Shown here in pieces: positions 19,164 to 27,424 of a stretch of 60,442 nt of DNA. Each line of letters begins with the position of its first letter. The stretch's first letter is position 1. The notes beneath the pieces are model-generated. The model searched no databases and was not told the DNA's origin. It worked only from the letters and a program-made list of their open reading frames with translations. This DNA comes from Candidatus Azobacteroides sp. GTDB taxonomy: Bacteria > Bacteroidota > Bacteroidia > Bacteroidales > Azobacteroidaceae. The stretch covers positions 1 to 60,442 of the forward strand of contig WRFY01000122.1 of assembly GCA_009783445.1 (NCBI GenBank), in the 5' to 3' direction. Both the position numbers and the translations under genes were made by a program.

Positions 19164-19189
19164 CAAAATACTATAAATGTGGTATTTTG
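19164..19189. promoter_or_regulatory. Dyad in the luxR-cysK divergent promoter region
   Basis: Perfect 8-bp inverted repeat CAAAATAC / GTATTTTG with a 10-bp AT-rich spacer. It lies just downstream of the response-regulator promoter and upstream of the cysK promoter. It is a candidate operator, possibly for the regulator itself. Confidence 0.35.
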
Positions 19190-19197
19190 CAAAAGTA
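19190..19197 (-). promoter_or_regulatory. Response-regulator promoter, -7 box TACTTTTG
   Basis: Minus-strand TACTTTTG, 63 nt upstream of the regulator start at 19126. Confidence 0.5.
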
Positions 19198-19207
19198 TTA
19201 TTTTTTC

Positions 19208-19215
19208 TACTTTTG
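19208..19215 (+). promoter_or_regulatory. cysK promoter, -7 box TACTTTTG
   Basis: TACTTTTG lies 27 nt upstream of the cysK ATG and 10 bp from the opposing regulator promoter. Confidence 0.6.
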
Positions 19216-19242
19216 CATTCATAAATTTTAATAAGAAAAACC

Positions 19243-20190
19243 ATGGCAAAAATTGCAAGTAAATTGACAGATTTGATAGGCAACACGCCTTTATTGGAGT
19301 TAGGAAATTATGCAAAATTACAAGAGGTCGAAGCTCGCATAATCGGCAAACTCGAATACTTTAATCCATTAGGCAGCGTAAAAGATCGTATTGCATTCTC
19401 TATGATTAAAGATGCGGAGGAAAAAGGCGCCTTGAAAGCCGATTCGGTAATTATTGAACCTACCAGCGGAAATACGGGGATAGGTTTGGCTTATGTAGCT
19501 GCTATAAAAGGGTACCGGTTGATACTCACTATGCCGGAAACCATGAGCCTTGAAAGGCGTAATTTGCTGAAAGCGCTGGGCGCTGAACTGGTATTGACTC
19601 CGGGCGCTGAAGGGATGAAAGGGGCTATCGCTGCAGCGGCTAAATTACAAACGGAAACTCCTAATTCGATTATTCTCCAACAATTTGAAAATCCGGCGAA
19701 TCCTGCTATCCATAAACGGACAACGGCAGAAGAAATCTGGCGCGATACGGACGGAAATATTGATATTTTTGTTAGCGGAGTCGGCACCGGAGGAACCATT
19801 AGCGGGGTCGGACAGCGTCTTAAGGAACTTAAACCCAATGTACAGATTGTGGCTGTGGAACCGTCGGCTTCTCCTGTTCTTTCCGGAGGAAATTCGGGAC
19901 CGCATAAGATACAAGGGATCGGAGCCGGTTTTGTGCCCAAAACATACGATGCTTCGGTAGTGGACAAAATTATTACAGTAGCCAATGATGATGCAATACT
20001 CACTTCTCGTCTGCTTGCAAAAACAGAAGGCTTGCTTGTCGGAATATCTTCAGGAGCAGCCTTATTTGCCGCTACCAAATTGGCAAAGGAAGCGAACAAT
20101 CGAGGAAAACAAATAGTTGTTATTCTGCCTGATACAGGAGAAAGATATTTATCTACCGTTCTGTATGCTTTCGATGAGTATCCGTTATAA
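19243..20190 (+). CDS. cysK: Cysteine synthase A (O-acetylserine sulfhydrylase)
   Basis: Makes cysteine from O-acetylserine and sulfide with PLP. 315 aa, the usual length. The PLP lysine is Lys47 in NPLGSVKDR, the substrate loop is PTSGNTGIG (about 73-81), the phosphate-binding glycine loop is [10 protein letters not shown], and the C-terminal serine lies in GISSGAA. It is followed 21 bases later by cysE, so the two last steps of cysteine synthesis are made from one mRNA and can form the cysteine synthase complex. Confidence 0.97.
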   Translation: MAKIASKLTDLIGNTPLLELGNYAKLQEVEARIIGKLEYFNPLGSVKDRIAFSMIKDAEEKGALKADSVIIEPTSGNTGIGLAYVAAIKGYRLILTMPETMSLERRNLLKALGAELVLTPGAEGMKGAIAAAAKLQTETPNSIILQQFENPANPAIHKRTTAEEIWRDTDGNIDIFVSGVGTGGTISGVGQRLKELKPNVQIVAVEPSASPVLSGGNSGPHKIQGIGAGFVPKTYDASVVDKIITVANDDAILTSRLLAKTEGLLVGISSGAALFAATKLAKEANNRGKQIVVILPDTGERYLSTVLYAFDEYPL

Positions 20191-20211
20191 TTCATATAGA
20201 GAGGAATCATT

Positions 20212-21105
20212 ATGGATTTACAAAAATGCATCAGTCATGTTGTGCAGCAATTAACGAATATTCATTGTTCCGATTACCGTTATATCCCTTTTTATAACAG
20301 GCAATTACCATCTGTTCAAACATTAAAAGAGGTTGTGGATATTATCCGAAAAATTATTTTTCCCGGATATTTCGGAAATCCGTTAGTAACCGAAAATTCC
20401 GTTTTATATCATACCGGCGTTCATAGCGAAAAATTGTATCATTTACTGTTTGAACAGATCGGCAGAGCTTTGACTTTTGAAGCTAACGATGAAGATACTC
20501 ACGTTTTAGCGAAAGAAAAAACGCTTTATTTTATAGATAAATTACCGGAAATCAAGCGTTTGACCTCAACAGACGTAAAAGCTATGTATGATAACGACCC
20601 CGCAGCAAAAAACTACGGGGAAATTATTTTTTGCTATCCATCGATCAAAGCTTTGCTGAACTACCGAATTGCGCATGAATTGTATTTATCAAAAATCCCG
20701 CTTATTCCGAGAATCATCACCGAAATGGCGCATACCGAAACAGGGATCGATATTCATCCGGGAGCAGTCATAGGCGAATATTTCAGTATCGACCACGGAA
20801 CGGGAGTAGTCATAGGACAAACTTCTATCATTGGAAATCATGTTTGTTTGTATCAGGGGGTTACTCTTGGAGCGAAGAATTTTGTATTGGATGAAGCCGG
20901 AAATCCCATGGACGTGCCTCGTCATCCTATTCTGGAAGACCATGTTACCGTATATTCCAACTCTTCTATTCTCGGTCGGATTACAATAGGAGAAGGCACC
21001 GTTGTGGGCGGTAATGTTTGGCTGACGCATAGCGTACCCCCCCATTCCAGAATTGTGCAGAGCAAAGCTGTTGAAGATGCATTTATCGACGGGCTGGGAA
21101 TTTAA
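20212..21105 (+). CDS. cysE: Serine O-acetyltransferase
   Basis: Transfers acetyl from acetyl-CoA to serine, the committed step of cysteine synthesis. 297 aa with an N-terminal helical domain and a left-handed beta-helix of hexapeptide repeats (HPGAVIGEYFSIDHGTG, then GVTLGAKNF). The DHGTG segment holds the catalytic His-Asp pair. The C-terminus ends in Gly-Ile, as do tails that bind CysK, which supports complex formation with the enzyme encoded just upstream. Length and N-terminal region fit the long SAT form seen in Bacteroidales. Confidence 0.95.
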   Translation: MDLQKCISHVVQQLTNIHCSDYRYIPFYNRQLPSVQTLKEVVDIIRKIIFPGYFGNPLVTENSVLYHTGVHSEKLYHLLFEQIGRALTFEANDEDTHVLAKEKTLYFIDKLPEIKRLTSTDVKAMYDNDPAAKNYGEIIFCYPSIKALLNYRIAHELYLSKIPLIPRIITEMAHTETGIDIHPGAVIGEYFSIDHGTGVVIGQTSIIGNHVCLYQGVTLGAKNFVLDEAGNPMDVPRHPILEDHVTVYSNSSILGRITIGEGTVVGGNVWLTHSVPPHSRIVQSKAVEDAFIDGLGI

Positions 21106-21548
21106 TATTCTTAAGTTTGAAGAGGGACGCCGCTTGAATAAACTGTGCGGAAGCGGAAACATAAGGTTAATCAAGCGTCGTCTCTAACGCGCTGCATGAG
21201 AAACACAGACTTGTTAATATCTCTTCCTTCTCGTCAGAAGGAATTTCTATAATGCTATTGCTATTTACTTCGATAGGCTTCCTCTTGAATATAATGTTCT
21301 TTACAGTAAAGCAATATCTTCTAAATATTCCATACCTCCATTGCGATAATTGTTATAATCATAAACTGTTATTCATTATCATTATATATAATTGATAATC
21401 AGTATATAATAATTTTTTCTGACATTAAATGTTATAGCTATATATTCAATAAAAAAACAATATAATAATCTATATATCAATTAATTATATCGGCATGTTT
21501 TTTATGTCAATGCCAAATGTTAATTAAGTACTGCCTTGATCCTGTTGA
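21106..21548. other. AT-rich gene-free region after cysE
   Basis: An imperfect inverted repeat (21121-21137 with 21171-21185, sharing CGCTTGA/TCAAGCG) follows cysE and could be its 3' stem. The remaining 360 bases are very AT-rich. One minus-strand patch near 21300-21370 reads YDYNNYRNGGMEYLEDIALL before a stop; I do not recognise it and it may be a decayed coding scrap or chance. Confidence 0.5.
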
Positions 21549-22361
21549 TCAAGGGTTCGGTTTCGGATTATCCTTGGGTCGGGCTATCGTTTTGATCTGA
21601 ACATTGCTAATCAAACTTTTATTTTCGATAACGTTACCCTCTTCGTTGTAAATGACCATGCCGCGATTATCCCTTTCAAACTGACTCTCTATGATCGTGT
21701 TTGGTTCTATCCCTTGGATCAGGTAACCGATAAATTGTTCGTTTCTGTCAAAAATATTAACCTGATTCGCTTGCGTATCGTAAATCCGCGTCAGCGACAA
21801 GTTGTTATCGTCCGTTTCCACTTCCAGACGGTCGCGATATGTATCGTGCAGCCATTTTTCAACCATGATTCCCGATCTTCCGAAGGAAGAAACGACGATT
21901 TCGCGCTGAAGGCCTGCATAGATATTGATATCTTCCTCAAACGCATAATTGATTGCTGTTATATAACCGCCATCTTGTTTGTATTGCAAATTATACATAT
22001 TGAGATACAAATCGCGCTGGGTTTTAATGCCATTCATATAACCCGATAAACCAATTAAGATAGCTTCGTCCGAAAAGTTAATTCCCAATACTCCGGCTTG
22101 CGCTTTAATGATATCCGCTACCGGAAATCTCAAAACCGGATTAGCCGGTATATCTATGTCGCGAACTTTTCCATCAAATCCGCTAATTCGAACTACTTGG
22201 GGATTAAGGGGATTAAGAGGTTGTCTTGCAGGATTCGTCTGTCCGTTCGTTCCGTTTCCGCCTCCTTCGTCCACAACGCACGATGTAAAGTTTGTTCCTA
22301 TCGCAGCGCTAACGAAGATTCCAATGGCGATTATTTGCATTTGACGTTTTAAATATCTCAT
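21549..22361 (-). CDS. Hypothetical surface lipoprotein
   Basis: 270 aa. A basic-hydrophobic leader ends at Cys28 (FTSC), and the following residues VVDEGG include the acidic pair typical of lipoprotein export to the Bacteroidota cell surface. A Gly/Asn/Pro-rich linker (about 33-55) precedes a body rich in beta-strand patterns and ending in a Pro/Asn-rich tail. No domain is recognised. It stands alone on the minus strand with a strong promoter of its own and no functional clue from neighbours. Confidence 0.75.
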   Translation of the reverse strand: MRYLKRQMQIIAIGIFVSAAIGTNFTSCVVDEGGGNGTNGQTNPARQPLNPLNPQVVRISGFDGKVRDIDIPANPVLRFPVADIIKAQAGVLGINFSDEAILIGLSGYMNGIKTQRDLYLNMYNLQYKQDGGYITAINYAFEEDINIYAGLQREIVVSSFGRSGIMVEKWLHDTYRDRLEVETDDNNLSLTRIYDTQANQVNIFDRNEQFIGYLIQGIEPNTIIESQFERDNRGMVIYNEEGNVIENKSLISNVQIKTIARPKDNPKPNP

Positions 22362-22406
22362 TTTAAATTAGTTATAAAGGGAAAATATAAATTACAGAAT
22401 CTTTTA

Positions 22407-22438
22407 CAAATGTATATCATTAATTTATATTTGCCAAA
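22407..22438 (-). promoter_or_regulatory. Lipoprotein promoter, TTTG-N20-TACATTTG
   Basis: On the minus strand TTTG (22435-22438) is followed after 20 nt by TACATTTG (22407-22414), a full match to the Bacteroidota consensus, 46 nt upstream of the lipoprotein ATG. Confidence 0.7.
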
Positions 22439-22684
22439 TATTAAAAATAAAAATTAGGCATAAATATAGATAATATCTGCGCTTATCAGCAGTTTTTATG
22501 ACAGTGGACGTATGTCCGCAGAAATTTTTGTGCGAATTTGTAAATGCATCGCCCGCCCGAACTTTTGAGAACCTACGCCCAACGCAAAGCAGCCGACACA
22601 TGAGATGAAATTATAGAAAAGCGCTTAACATGACATAATTCATATAAATAAATCCCATCGTATCGGACGAAAGATATTTTTTTG

Positions 22685-22692
22685 TACATTTG
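22685..22692 (+). promoter_or_regulatory. RM-system promoter, -7 box TACATTTG
   Basis: TACATTTG ends four bases before the GTG at 22697. The mRNA would then begin at or next to the start codon. Confidence 0.55.
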
Positions 22693-22696
22693 CATC

Positions 22697-23584
22697 GTGG
22701 AAAAAGAAAGAAAAAACAGCAATCCCTTAGCCGAAGTTTTTGGTTTCCCGATAATCAACGAGACAATCAAAGCTAAACGCTATCGTGATAAAAAATGGTG
22801 TCCTTTTAACAACAAGGCGCCTAATTGTACAAAAGACAAAGCAAATGATCCATTGGGAGTTTGCAGTATTTTTCATAACGGTAAACCTGTTATTACTTGC
22901 CCCGCAAGATTTCGCGAAGAATGGTTAATTGTTGAAAACTCGGCTAAATTTGCCTTTGGAGAAAAAACAAAATGGACTTCGTTATCCGAAATTAAACTGC
23001 TTGACGCAAAAGGGCAATCTGCAGGTAACATTGATTTTGTTTTAGTCGCATACAATGAGAAAGGGCAGCTTATTGATTTTGCATCTTTGGAGGTACAGGG
23101 CGTTTATATTTCAGGCAACCTTCGCAATCCTTTTGACAACTATATCAATAATCCAAATAGCAAATTTGATTGGACAACTGGATATAGCACACCAAAGCCT
23201 GACTATCTTTCTTCTTCCAGAAAACGCCTTATTCCTCAAATGCTTTATAAAGGCGGTATTTTTCAAACTTGGAAAAAGAAACAGACCGTTGCTCTTCAAA
23301 AATCTTTCTTCGATACATTACCGGAACTGCCAACCGTCACGAAAGAGCAAGCAGATATCGCATGGTTTCTGTATGACCTTGTTTTAGACCGTTCCGCGAA
23401 ACAGTATAATCTTACGCTTGTTGAAACTGTTTATACAGGGTTCGAGTCTGCTTTATTAAAAGTTACTACTTCCGAACCCGGCAATATGGAAGACTTTATC
23501 CATATCCTTCAGAACCGTTTGGATGAGCGTTTGGAAGGGATTCCGCCGGATGCGCCAACTCTAACCGATATAATCAGCAGTTAA
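22697..23584 (+). CDS. NotI-family type II restriction endonuclease
   Basis: 295 aa from the GTG. The N-terminal part matches the NotI family: NPLAEVFGFP, then a four-cysteine metal site (Cys35, Cys44, Cys56, Cys68) with CPFNNKAPNCTK and GVCSI, which in NotI binds iron. The catalytic core has Asp113 (NIDFVL) and Glu132-x-Gln134 (LEVQGV), equivalent to the D, E and Q of NotI. There is no ATG; TTG at 22682 lies within the promoter, so GTG at 22697 is chosen. The adenine methylase gene follows with a 2-base gap. Because the partner modifies adenine, the target cannot be GCGGCCGC. The pair is probably horizontally acquired. Confidence 0.85.
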   Translation: MEKERKNSNPLAEVFGFPIINETIKAKRYRDKKWCPFNNKAPNCTKDKANDPLGVCSIFHNGKPVITCPARFREEWLIVENSAKFAFGEKTKWTSLSEIKLLDAKGQSAGNIDFVLVAYNEKGQLIDFASLEVQGVYISGNLRNPFDNYINNPNSKFDWTTGYSTPKPDYLSSSRKRLIPQMLYKGGIFQTWKKKQTVALQKSFFDTLPELPTVTKEQADIAWFLYDLVLDRSAKQYNLTLVETVYTGFESALLKVTTSEPGNMEDFIHILQNRLDERLEGIPPDAPTLTDIISS

Positions 23585-23586
23585 AA

Positions 23587-24480
23587 ATGGACATGCAGTT
23601 AACCTTATTTGGTGATATGACTATGCAGAGCAGACAATCAAAGATTGTAAATGTTGCATCGGTTCCCCAAAGAAGCCCGTTTCGTTATCCGGGAGGTAAG
23701 ACTTGGTTAATCCCAACCGTCCGAGAATGGTTAAAACAGGTACAAGCGGTTGAATTGCTTATTGAGCCTTTTGCAGGAGGAGGCATTGTCAGTTTAACGG
23801 CAGCGTTTGAAAACTTATCCAACCATATTATGATGGTGGAGCTTGACGAAGAAATAGCAGCGGTTTGGAAAGTAATTCTCAAGGATAAAAATAATTGGTT
23901 GGCCGACAAAATTTTGAATTTTGAATTGACGCTTGACAATGTTAATAAAGAATTAAGCAACACGAATAAAGATACAAAGGAGCTCGCATTTTGTACTATT
24001 TTAAAGAACAGGATTTATCACGGAGGTATTATAGCAAAAGGCTCCGGCATGATTAAGCATGGTGAAAACGGGAAAGGAATAGCTTCCCGTTGGTATGCAA
24101 AAACGTTATCCGACAGAATTAGAGCGATAGACTTTGTAAAGCATAAAATAAACTTTATTCAGGCAGATGCTTTGAAAGTAATAGAAAAAAACAGCATGAA
24201 TAAAAAAGCCTTCTTTTTTATCGATCCGCCTTATACTGTTGCCGGTAAACGACTTTATACCCATTTTGATATTGACCATGAGAAATTGTTTTACCTTATT
24301 TCAAAAATCGAAGGCAAGATTATGCTTACCTATGACGATACCGAAGAAATAAGACAATTGGCCGATAAATACAAGTTGTCGTTTCGGACTATCCCCATGA
24401 AGACTACCCATCATTTGGAGAAAAATGAAATAATTATTTCAGACAATTTCAGTTGGTGGACAAAAAACAGCTTCATCTAA
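23587..24480 (+). CDS. D12-class (Dam-like) adenine-N6 DNA methyltransferase
   Basis: 297 aa. It transfers a methyl group from AdoMet to adenine N6 in the host DNA and so protects it from the linked nuclease. Seen are the AdoMet-binding FRYPGGK (residues 32-38), motif I EPFAGGG (60-66) and the catalytic DPPY (213-216). This motif order is that of the alpha/D12 group. The start at 23587 follows the nuclease stop by 2 bases, so expression is coupled. It could act alone if the nuclease were inactive, but all nuclease motifs are present. Confidence 0.93.
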   Translation: MDMQLTLFGDMTMQSRQSKIVNVASVPQRSPFRYPGGKTWLIPTVREWLKQVQAVELLIEPFAGGGIVSLTAAFENLSNHIMMVELDEEIAAVWKVILKDKNNWLADKILNFELTLDNVNKELSNTNKDTKELAFCTILKNRIYHGGIIAKGSGMIKHGENGKGIASRWYAKTLSDRIRAIDFVKHKINFIQADALKVIEKNSMNKKAFFFIDPPYTVAGKRLYTHFDIDHEKLFYLISKIEGKIMLTYDDTEEIRQLADKYKLSFRTIPMKTTHHLEKNEIIISDNFSWWTKNSFI

Positions 24481-24551
24481 CCGCTAAGTTTTCGTTGCGA
24501 TCGCGCAGCATGAACAATGAAAACGATGCTCTCTGCATTCCAAAAAACCTC

Positions 24552-24583
24552 AAAAAAAACGGCGGGACTCGCGTCCTGCCGTT
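24552..24583 (-). terminator. Intrinsic terminator of the ECF sigma operon
   Basis: On the minus strand AACGGCAGGAC pairs with GTCCCGCCGTT (one G-T pair) over a 4-nt loop and is followed by eight T. It lies 47 nt downstream of the DUF4252 stop. In plus orientation it has no U-tract. Confidence 0.8.
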
Positions 24584-24629
24584 CTTCACCGTTTCAATCA
24601 AAAAAGTTAGTTTAAAAAGAAATTAATAT

Positions 24630-25148
24630 TTAGTCTGCAATATTATTTTTTAAAAATTTTAGTTTTTTCAATTCCTTCAAGTCGATTTGTTGCGAGTATT
24701 TAGCAATCATTTCTAATCGAATGTTGCCCCTCAAGCAGATGAGGTTGAAATGCCCCTCCGTATTGGAAAGCAGCACTAATTCGCTTACAACTCCTTTTGA
24801 TTCTTTGATCATGATCAACAAATTGTCGGTTTCGCTATTAAGCGCCAGCAATTCCACAAAATTTTTACTTTTCGCCAATAAATTGAAAGCCGAATGGTAA
24901 TAATTCTTGTTTAAGATCGTATCATTAGACGATATGACTTGAATGCTTTCCAAACCGGCGATTGCATCTTGCATTTCCGGACTTGCAATCGAATCGGAAA
25001 GCATCAAATCCAACATTTTTTTTCCGATGGTAATTACTTCTATTCCATCGTCCTTTCCGTATTTGTCCAAAAAAGAAGCTCCGATCCCCTGCGCATGCAA
25101 AGAAATAGTCATCAATCCGCTCGCTATGATTGCAATCAGATGTTTCAT
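24630..25148 (-). CDS. DUF4252-family exported protein
   Basis: 172 aa with a signal peptide (residues 1-19, ending SLHAQ) and a conserved body of about 130 residues with the family pattern of short strands and a C-terminal LICLRGNIRLEMIAKYS. DUF4252 proteins are often encoded with ECF sigma factors in Bacteroidota, and their function is unknown to me. It overlaps the anti-sigma-like gene by 4 bases, so it is the last gene of that operon and probably an output or a regulator of the sigma factor. Confidence 0.82.
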   Translation of the reverse strand: MKHLIAIIASGLMTISLHAQGIGASFLDKYGKDDGIEVITIGKKMLDLMLSDSIASPEMQDAIAGLESIQVISSNDTILNKNYYHSAFNLLAKSKNFVELLALNSETDNLLIMIKESKGVVSELVLLSNTEGHFNLICLRGNIRLEMIAKYSQQIDLKELKKLKFLKNNIAD

Positions 25149-25651
25149 TCCAACGAATCTTGCGTTTCCGATTTCAATAATTTCAATAAATTGATCGAGT
25201 CCGACTCTCCTGCCGGAATGGTTCGTTTTGGGACTAACTGCAGCAACGACGATACTTTCGCCAGCACTTCTCCCGTTTCTTTCACTGCATCTTCCGGATT
25301 GGTAAATGTTTCGGAAAACACTTTATCAATGAATTTTTCCTGTTGATAATGCGTGTAAATACTGATTCCCAAAATAAGTACAATCAAAATAGACGCCGCA
25401 ATTCTTAATACCGGATACAGACGTTCTCTCCTTTCTTTCCGGGATTGAAATGCAAAGTTTCGTTCACTTTTTATCTGTTTTTGTTTTTCTTTCCATAAAA
25501 AAAGCGATCGATAAACCTTCAAATCATCCGGAACGTCCTCTTCACAAAAAAACCTTTGCAAAGCTTGCTCTTCTTCTTTCGAGGTTTCGCCCTCCCAATA
25601 TCGCGTTAACAACTGCTTTACCTTTTCCTCTTCTATTTTAATTGATTCCAT
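25145..25651 (-). CDS. Membrane protein, probable anti-sigma factor
   Basis: 168 aa: an acidic helical N-terminal region with LLTRYWEGETSKEEEQ, like the zinc-less anti-sigma domains of Bacteroidota, one transmembrane helix (about 82-100, LRIAASILIVLILGISIY) and a periplasmic tail. It overlaps the sigma gene by 14 bases and the DUF4252 gene by 4. The N-in topology fits holding the sigma factor at the membrane. No FecR domain is present. Confidence 0.75.
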   Translation of the reverse strand: MESIKIEEEKVKQLLTRYWEGETSKEEEQALQRFFCEEDVPDDLKVYRSLFLWKEKQKQIKSERNFAFQSRKERRERLYPVLRIAASILIVLILGISIYTHYQQEKFIDKVFSETFTNPEDAVKETGEVLAKVSSLLQLVPKRTIPAGESDSINLLKLLKSETQDSLE

Positions 25652-26135
25652 TGAAAAATTCTTTTAGCTTTTGTCTTGCTCGGAACAAGTTGACTTTTAC
25701 TTGTTCCTCCGAGATGTTCATAATTTCTGCTATTTGTTTATAACTCAAATCTTCAATTTCTCTTAACCGGAAAATAGTCCGCTGTTTTTCAGCCAATTTT
25801 TCAATAAAGTTTTCCAGCATACGTATTTGTTCTTCTTGCTCTAAACGCTCTTGAACATTGGGTTTTAACTCCGGAACGCCCTCATATTCTCTCAGCGATT
25901 CTTGTTGGTTTTCTTTCAACGAAATCTTATCAAGTGCAATATTTCTCGTAGATCGAAAACAGTATCCCTCCAGATTTGCGATAGCATCCCATTCTTCTTT
26001 CCTCTTCCAAACATTAAACAAGGCGTCTTGAACTACATCTTCGGCGTCTTGTTTATTTCCTGTGATACTCAAGGCCAAACGAAATAATTTGTCAACCAAC
26101 GGCAATATTCTATTTCTGAATTTGTCCTGTTTCAT
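25638..26135 (-). CDS. ECF-type RNA polymerase sigma factor
   Basis: 165 aa from the ATG at 26135; the longer open frame upstream lacks homology. Region 2 has LSITGNKQDAEDVVQDALFNVWK and region 4 has FRLREIEDLSYKQIAEIMNISEEQVKVNLFRARQKL (split here: about residues 115-155). It directs RNA polymerase to a small regulon under control of the membrane protein encoded by the overlapping next gene. The operon promoter has no TAnnTTTG box, in keeping with self-activation by the ECF factor. Confidence 0.93.
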   Translation of the reverse strand: MKQDKFRNRILPLVDKLFRLALSITGNKQDAEDVVQDALFNVWKRKEEWDAIANLEGYCFRSTRNIALDKISLKENQQESLREYEGVPELKPNVQERLEQEEQIRMLENFIEKLAEKQRTIFRLREIEDLSYKQIAEIMNISEEQVKVNLFRARQKLKEFFNGIN

Positions 26136-26731
26136 GTCTTTATTTAAAAAACGGCTGAGGGAAGAAAAAGTTACACTTGTTATATGCTTTTTTTCATAAA
26201 ATTGAAAATTGCACAATTAACTTTCCCTAATATTTTGGAGTCATGTCTCTCTTCTCTTTAAAAAATCTCCCAAAATAAGACGGATTCGGAAAGTTTTAGG
26301 GGGGATATAAAATGATTTTGTTTGGGTTTAGTTGATGACCGGAATGTACCGATACCGCGAATTAACATCAATAATATCTTCTACATCAAGACTGAATGGC
26401 AAACGCTATAAGTCAGCGCTTGGTCGCCGATCAATTGACTCCTGCACTTTTTACACAAATAATTTTGTTTTTTGTACGATTTTTTACCATTTTTTCTTTA
26501 TATTTGCACTCTGAAAAGGGGGCCGTGAAGCTCTATGATTATCTATGACTATTTTCATAAAACCAAAAATTATATAAGCTAAAAATTTTGGAATGCAAAA
26601 ATAGCGCCTTTGCTCTTATTGTCAAATTTTTATAGCGGCATACTTTGTTAAAACATACCCTTAAATAAATGCTTTTAACTTCGTAAGGAATTTTATACAA
26701 TATAAGTTAAATTTTAAATATTTACAAAATT
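26136..26731. other. Intergenic region between the sigma operon and the HdeD-like gene
   Basis: Almost 600 bases. It holds repeat A (26391-26508) with its promoter box. Beyond it, 220 AT-rich bases with an AAAGGGGGCCGTGAAGCTC patch lead to the HdeD-like gene. No further gene is seen. Confidence 0.6.
26391..26508 (+). repeat. Promoter-bearing dispersed repeat, copy A
   Basis: Matches 55545-55661 over its whole length with one single-base gap in a T-run. An 18-bp core GGTCGCCGATCAATTGAC and the 3' end CTTTATATTTGCA are identical. The end contains the -7 box TATATTTG (26499-26506). Both copies stay open in one frame with a shared GRRSID motif, so it may be a decayed coding end, possibly of a transposase. 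Confidence 0.7.
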
Positions 26732-27286
26732 ATGGATTACTATTCAATTAAAAACTGGTGGATGCTTCCGTTGATAGGGATTTTATTTATTATTGGCGGT
26801 ATTTTTATGATTTCTAAACCATTTGCTTCAATCGAAGCAATGACCCTGCTGTTTTCTGTATCGTTTTTTGTGTGGGGAATTTTTGAAATCATATTTTCGT
26901 TTAGCAATATGCACAATCAAAATTGGGGCTGGTATCTTGCAGGAGGGATTTTGGATTTATTAATCGGTATCCTATTATTGAGTTCAAGTTTTTTCTCACA
27001 AATGGAAATATTTGCTTTTTTTATGGGTTTCTGGATCATGTTTAAAGCCTGTTCGCTACTCGGTCATACTTTTGAATTGAAGCATTTGAAATATAAAAAT
27101 TGGGGCTGGTTGTTGTTCTTGTCCATTCTTGCATTTGTTTTATCCTTTTTAGTATTGGCAGTTCCTGCCTTGGCCCTCGAAACGTTACTCATTTTCGTCA
27201 GCATTTCCCTTCTTTTTTTGGGAACTTTTTATGTGATGATGGGATTTAGCGTTAGGAAAATCGACAAGAGCATCGAAGTGTTGTAA
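26732..27286 (+). CDS. HdeD-family membrane protein
   Basis: 184 aa with six predicted transmembrane helices arranged as two similar halves, each with an NWGW-type turn (NQNWGWYLAGG and YKNWGWLLFL). This is the HdeD/DUF308 family; the E. coli member is linked to acid resistance, but the molecular function is unknown. It is a lone gene whose nearest promoter is the repeat-borne TATATTTG 226 nt upstream. A strong hairpin follows at 27330-27358. Confidence 0.85.
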   Translation: MDYYSIKNWWMLPLIGILFIIGGIFMISKPFASIEAMTLLFSVSFFVWGIFEIIFSFSNMHNQNWGWYLAGGILDLLIGILLLSSSFFSQMEIFAFFMGFWIMFKACSLLGHTFELKHLKYKNWGWLLFLSILAFVLSFLVLAVPALALETLLIFVSISLLFLGTFYVMMGFSVRKIDKSIEVL

Positions 27287-27329
27287 GTTAAAACATACGA
27301 TGTAAACAAACTCTTGAAAGAACGTTTAT

Positions 27330-27358
27330 AATAGCGTAGAGCATTGCTCTACGCTATT
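27330..27358. terminator. 29-bp palindrome between convergent genes
   Basis: AATAGCGTAGAGCA and its exact reverse complement around one central base. It lies 43 nt after the HdeD-like gene and 66 nt beyond the MFS gene stop. There is no U-tract, but it is a likely bidirectional stop or 3'-end stabiliser. Confidence 0.5.
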
Positions 27359-27424
27359 GATTTAGAAGTAATTTAGAAGAATTTCAACCTTAATTAGACG
27401 ACATTCCAGATGCTCCAAGCCAAA

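Larger units (their letters stand above)
22362..22696. other. Divergent intergenic region upstream of the RM system
   Basis: Holds the lipoprotein promoter (22407-22438, minus), an overlapping plus-strand TATATTTG at 22426-22433 with no clear gene, and the RM promoter at 22685-22692. A 36-codon open frame starting at 22498 is Pro/Arg-rich and looks random. No other gene is seen. Confidence 0.6.

Noticed and set aside
19491..20231. 246-codon minus-strand open frame opposite cysK
   Set aside because: Lies fully on the well-conserved cysK; Pro/Ser-rich shadow frame.
22498..22608. 36-codon ORF upstream of the RM system
   Set aside because: Pro/Arg-rich, no ribosome-binding site and no similarity; only an overlapping TATATTTG hints at transcription.
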